This document shows positions 33,864 through 36,363 of a stretch of 36,363 nt of DNA, piece after piece. The notes beneath the pieces are model-generated. The model was not told the DNA's origin, did no database searches, and saw only the letters and a program-made list of their open reading frames with translations. How positions within the stretch are numbered: position 1 is the first letter of the stretch; every line of letters begins with the position of its first letter. Origin of the DNA: CAYSCX01 sp964429575 (lineage in GTDB: Bacteria > Desulfobacterota > Binatia > Binatales > Binataceae); NCBI GenBank assembly GCA_964429575.1, contig CAYSCX010000025.1:1-36363 (forward strand), in the 5' to 3' direction. Both the position numbers and the translations under genes were made by a program.

Positions 33864-34838
33864 ATGGCGAATCAGCGCATCAGTTTCGGATTTACGATTC
33901 CGCAGCGCGGCGTCTTCTTCGGGATCGCGTCGTGGCCGGAGATGGTCGCATTGGCTCACAAAGCGGATGCGAATCCGATTTTCGATTCGTTGTGGGTGGG
34001 AGACAGCGTGATGGCGAAGCCGCGGCCCGAGTCCATCGCGCTGCTCGGCGCGCTGGCGCAGGCGACACGGCGGCTCAAGCTGGGCGTCGGATGCATGGCG
34101 AGCTTCCCGATTCGCGATCCGATCGTGTTCGCATATCAGTGGGCGACGCTTGATTTGGTTTCGAACGGCCGCATGCTGCTGGCGGCGTGCACCGGAATTG
34201 TCGCGGGCGGCGTGAGCGCGCGCGAGGGCGGCGTGTGGGGAATCAAGGATACCCAGCGCGGCAATCGGATGGCAGAGAACATCGCGATTTGCCGGAAGCT
34301 TTGGAGCGAGGACAATGTAACGTTCAAGGGCAAGTATTACTCGTTCGAGGGGGTGTCGGTCTTGCCGCGGCCGGTGCAACAGCCCTGCCCCATCTGGATC
34401 GCGGCCAATCCACCACCGATGGCGGCTGAAAAGCCGATGCGGCGCGTCGCGCGAATCGCGGACGGCTGGATGACTGTCAACATTTTCCCCGGGATGCTCG
34501 CGGCGAATTGGGCGAAGCTCGCGGAAGTGCTGAAGGAGGAAGGCAAAGACCCAGGCGCGTATTCAAACATCGAGTACCACAACATTAACATCAATCCGGA
34601 CCGCAACGCGGCGCTCGAGGAGTCGAAGCGGTTCCTCGACCAGTACTACGGCCCGGTGTTCGCGCCGCCGATGGTCGAGGCGTGGACGGCGGCGGGCACG
34701 CCAGCGCAGTGCGGCGAACATCTGAGCCAGCTCGTGCGCGACGGCGCGAAGGCGATCACGCTGCGCATCACGGGGTGGGACCAAAAGGGACAGTACGAGC
34801 GGATGGTGAACGAGGTCCTGCCGCGCGTGACGGTTTAG
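33864..34838 (+). CDS. LLM-class flavin-dependent oxidoreductase
   Basis: 324 residues, shorter than and only distantly like the LLM gene at 27893. GGAGAA lies seven bases before the ATG. The luciferase-type pattern is seen as IRDPIVFAYQWATLDLVSNGRMLLAACTGI, then KLWSEDNVTFKGKYYSFEGVSVLPRPVQQPCPIWIAANPP and later ADGWMTVNIFPGM. Those residues form the flavin-phosphate and substrate face of the barrel. It probably uses reduced FMN or F420 and works with the VOC protein upstream. No flavin reductase gene is adjacent. Confidence 0.87.
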   Translation: MANQRISFGFTIPQRGVFFGIASWPEMVALAHKADANPIFDSLWVGDSVMAKPRPESIALLGALAQATRRLKLGVGCMASFPIRDPIVFAYQWATLDLVSNGRMLLAACTGIVAGGVSAREGGVWGIKDTQRGNRMAENIAICRKLWSEDNVTFKGKYYSFEGVSVLPRPVQQPCPIWIAANPPPMAAEKPMRRVARIADGWMTVNIFPGMLAANWAKLAEVLKEEGKDPGAYSNIEYHNININPDRNAALEESKRFLDQYYGPVFAPPMVEAWTAAGTPAQCGEHLSQLVRDGAKAITLRITGWDQKGQYERMVNEVLPRVTV

Positions 34839-34886
34839 ATCGTCGCGAGACGGGCGGCGCTGCGGGTTGTAGAATCAGCGCCACGC

Positions 34887-36275
34887 ATGGCATCGACGAT
34901 TCAGATTCCGCGGATTGTTGTCGCCGGCGCCGCAAGCGGCGTCGGCAAAACGACGGTCACGGTGGCACTGATTGGCGCGCTGCGCGCGCGGGGGCTTCGG
35001 GTCGCGGCGTTCAAGTGCGGCCCCGACTATCTCGATCCGACCTACCACGAACGCGCGCTTGGCGCGCCGTCGCACAACCTTGATGGATGGATGATGGGAC
35101 GCGATGCGGTGGTCGGGACGTTCGCGCGCATCGCGCGCGATGCGGACGTTGCGGTGGTCGAGGGGATGATGGGGCTTTACGACGGTGTCGCGCCTGACAG
35201 CGACGAAGGTTCGAGTGCGGAAATCGCAAAGTGGCTCGGCGCGCCAGTACTGCTGGTGGTGGACGCATCGGGGATGGCGCGAACAATCGCGGCGCTGGCG
35301 AAGGGTTATGCGGAGTTCGATCGGGAGGTGCGAGTCGCGGGAGTGGTCGCAAATCGCGTCGGCGGACGCGGGCACCTGGATCTGCTGCGCGCGTCGTGCG
35401 GCGAGATACCAATCGTGGGCGGGTTTCCCGCCGACGCGGAGCTAACGTTTCCGGAGCGACACTTGGGGCTGTTTGCGGCTACGGCGGCAGCCGTGCCGCA
35501 GAAGGTTTTCGAGCGGTGGTCCGCGGTTGCGCGCGAATGGCTCGACCTCGATGCGATCGTCGGGATCGCACGCAGCGCGCCGGCGCTCGAGATCGCGGAC
35601 GAAAGTGCGAAATCACGGACGCGGTCTCGCGCGCGAATTGGAATCGCACATGATGAAGCATTCCATTTCTATTACGACGACAACTTGCGGCGTCTCGAAT
35701 CGCTCGGCGCGGAGCTGATCAGGTTCTCGCCGGTTCGCGACGAGACGCTACCAGAAGTTGACGGGATATACATCGGCGGCGGCTACCCGGAGGTGGAGGC
35801 GGAGCGGCTTTCGTCGAATGCGCCGATGATCGCGGCGATCCGCGCGTTCGCGGCGAATCGGGGTCCGGTGTACGGCGAATGCGGCGGATTGATGTATCTG
35901 GCGCAGTCGATCAAGACGCTCGACGGCAGAGCGTGGCCGATGGCCGGGCTGGTGCCGGGAGAGGTTTCGATGGTGGAGCGGCTGCAGGCGCTCGGTTACG
36001 TCGAGGTGGAGACGCGCGCGCCGTCGATTCTCGGCGCCGTGGGATTACGATTTCGCGGCCACCAGTTCCGCTACTCCGTGCTCGAGATCCCGAACGAGCG
36101 GCCGATTGCGCGGCTCTACTGGGTCAAGTCGCGCTGGGGTGGCGTGGAATTCGAGGAAGGCTATTCGGTTGCGAATGTGCTCGCCTCGTACGTGCATGCA
36201 CATTGGGCGTCGAATCCGGCGGCGGCGCAAGGATTCGTCGAATCGTGCGCGCGATGGCGCAGCGAGCATCGGTAG
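34887..36275 (+). CDS. cbiA/cobB: Cobyrinate a,c-diamide synthase
   Basis: 462 residues, the normal length for CbiA/CobB. This enzyme amidates the a- and c-carboxylates of cobyrinate (or hydrogenobyrinate) with glutamine and ATP. The N-terminal P-loop GAASGVGKTT is at 14-23 with KCGPDYLDPTYH at 43-54 and VVEGMMGLYDG at 90-100. The C-terminal class I glutaminase has GGGYPE near 297-302, the nucleophile Cys332 in YGECGGLMYL and a His in SYVHAHWASNP. No other cobalamin gene is in the window, and no cobalamin riboswitch was seen in the short upstream spacer, so further cob genes may lie to the right. CobB and CbiA cannot be told apart without the surrounding pathway genes. Confidence 0.93.
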   Translation: MASTIQIPRIVVAGAASGVGKTTVTVALIGALRARGLRVAAFKCGPDYLDPTYHERALGAPSHNLDGWMMGRDAVVGTFARIARDADVAVVEGMMGLYDGVAPDSDEGSSAEIAKWLGAPVLLVVDASGMARTIAALAKGYAEFDREVRVAGVVANRVGGRGHLDLLRASCGEIPIVGGFPADAELTFPERHLGLFAATAAAVPQKVFERWSAVAREWLDLDAIVGIARSAPALEIADESAKSRTRSRARIGIAHDEAFHFYYDDNLRRLESLGAELIRFSPVRDETLPEVDGIYIGGGYPEVEAERLSSNAPMIAAIRAFAANRGPVYGECGGLMYLAQSIKTLDGRAWPMAGLVPGEVSMVERLQALGYVEVETRAPSILGAVGLRFRGHQFRYSVLEIPNERPIARLYWVKSRWGGVEFEEGYSVANVLASYVHAHWASNPAAAQGFVESCARWRSEHR

Positions 36276-36283
36276 AGACAGCG

Positions 36284-36363
36284 GTGAAGCGAACATCTAA
36301 GATTGCTCCGATGGCGCGCGAGAAGAAACGAGCCGCAAAGACTCGGGTGGAGATTCCACCGAC
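36284..36363 (+). CDS. 5' end of an unidentified gene, truncated by window edge
   Basis: From a GTG at 36284, eight bases after the CbiA stop, the frame reads KRTSKIAPMAREKKRAAKTR and continues open to the edge; an ATG at 36311 is an alternative start. The visible 26 codons are basic and cannot be assigned. It may be the next gene of a cobalamin operon. Confidence 0.3.
   Translation, partial: MKRTSKIAPMAREKKRAAKTRVEIPP

Noticed and set aside
34839..34886. Cobalamin riboswitch before the CbiA gene
   Set aside because: The 48-base spacer is too short and shows no B12-box.

Overview
This is a GC-rich chromosomal window that ends inside a gene at its right edge and carries one assembly gap. No rRNA, tRNA, CRISPR array, phage gene or intact insertion sequence was seen. 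The gene content suggests a Gram-negative soil or subsurface bacterium: an outer-membrane DUF1302-type barrel, a secreted NHL propeller, an LplT/PlsC/acyl-ligase fusion, and many CoA-transferase, luciferase-like, VOC, MaoC and alpha/beta-hydrolase genes. An uncultured lineage such as Candidatus Binatota or a related former deltaproteobacterial group would fit, but that is inference from gene content only.

Layout. 1-4.9 kb: a DUF1302-like outer-membrane protein and a secreted NHL-repeat protein diverge from a 503-base spacer, each closed by a perfect-stem intrinsic terminator; a secreted DUF4412-like protein follows. 5.2-6.7 kb: a thiamine pair, thiD-tenA. 6.8-11.4 kb: an HSL-family esterase, a spacer full of palindromes, a Cu(I) P-type ATPase (copA) and an LpqC/PHB-depolymerase-like secreted esterase. 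11.4-20.7 kb: the most unusual region. A minus-strand run encodes a four-TM membrane protein, a heme-oxygenase-like diiron oxidase (HDO), an enolase-superfamily enzyme and a GH3 acyl-acid amido synthetase. A divergent HTH-TolB-like-TPR regulator follows, then a 1079-residue MFS-acyltransferase-ligase fusion. 20.9-27.5 kb: a MetE-C-like protein, a CocE/NonD hydrolase, an alpha/beta hydrolase, a MaoC-like protein, S-(hydroxymethyl)glutathione dehydrogenase and a small lipoprotein interrupted by the gap. 27.6-34.8 kb: a hydrolase pseudogene and a catabolic-looking block with two LLM flavin oxidoreductases, a SnoaL-like protein, a translationally coupled pair of CaiB/BaiF CoA-transferases, a methyltransferase and a VOC protein. 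34.9-36.4 kb: cobyrinate a,c-diamide synthase and the start of another gene.

The best candidate for an undescribed system is the 11.4-20.7 kb region. Three of its minus-strand genes (membrane protein, HDO, MFS-acyltransferase fusion) share a composite upstream element. It consists of three CGGCA units at exactly 10-base period, then 19-20 bases, then a GYCATCTT box, and it lies roughly 105-115 bases before each start codon. This suggests one activator-controlled regulon joining an oxidase-enolase-GH3 pathway to a membrane lipid/transport protein. The ligase domain of that fusion looks degenerate and ends before the C-terminal catalytic subdomain.

The 100-N gap at 27321-27420 is flanked by identical 55-base copies. 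Collapsing them restores a clean 130-residue lipoprotein, so the gap is almost certainly a placeholder between overlapping contigs.
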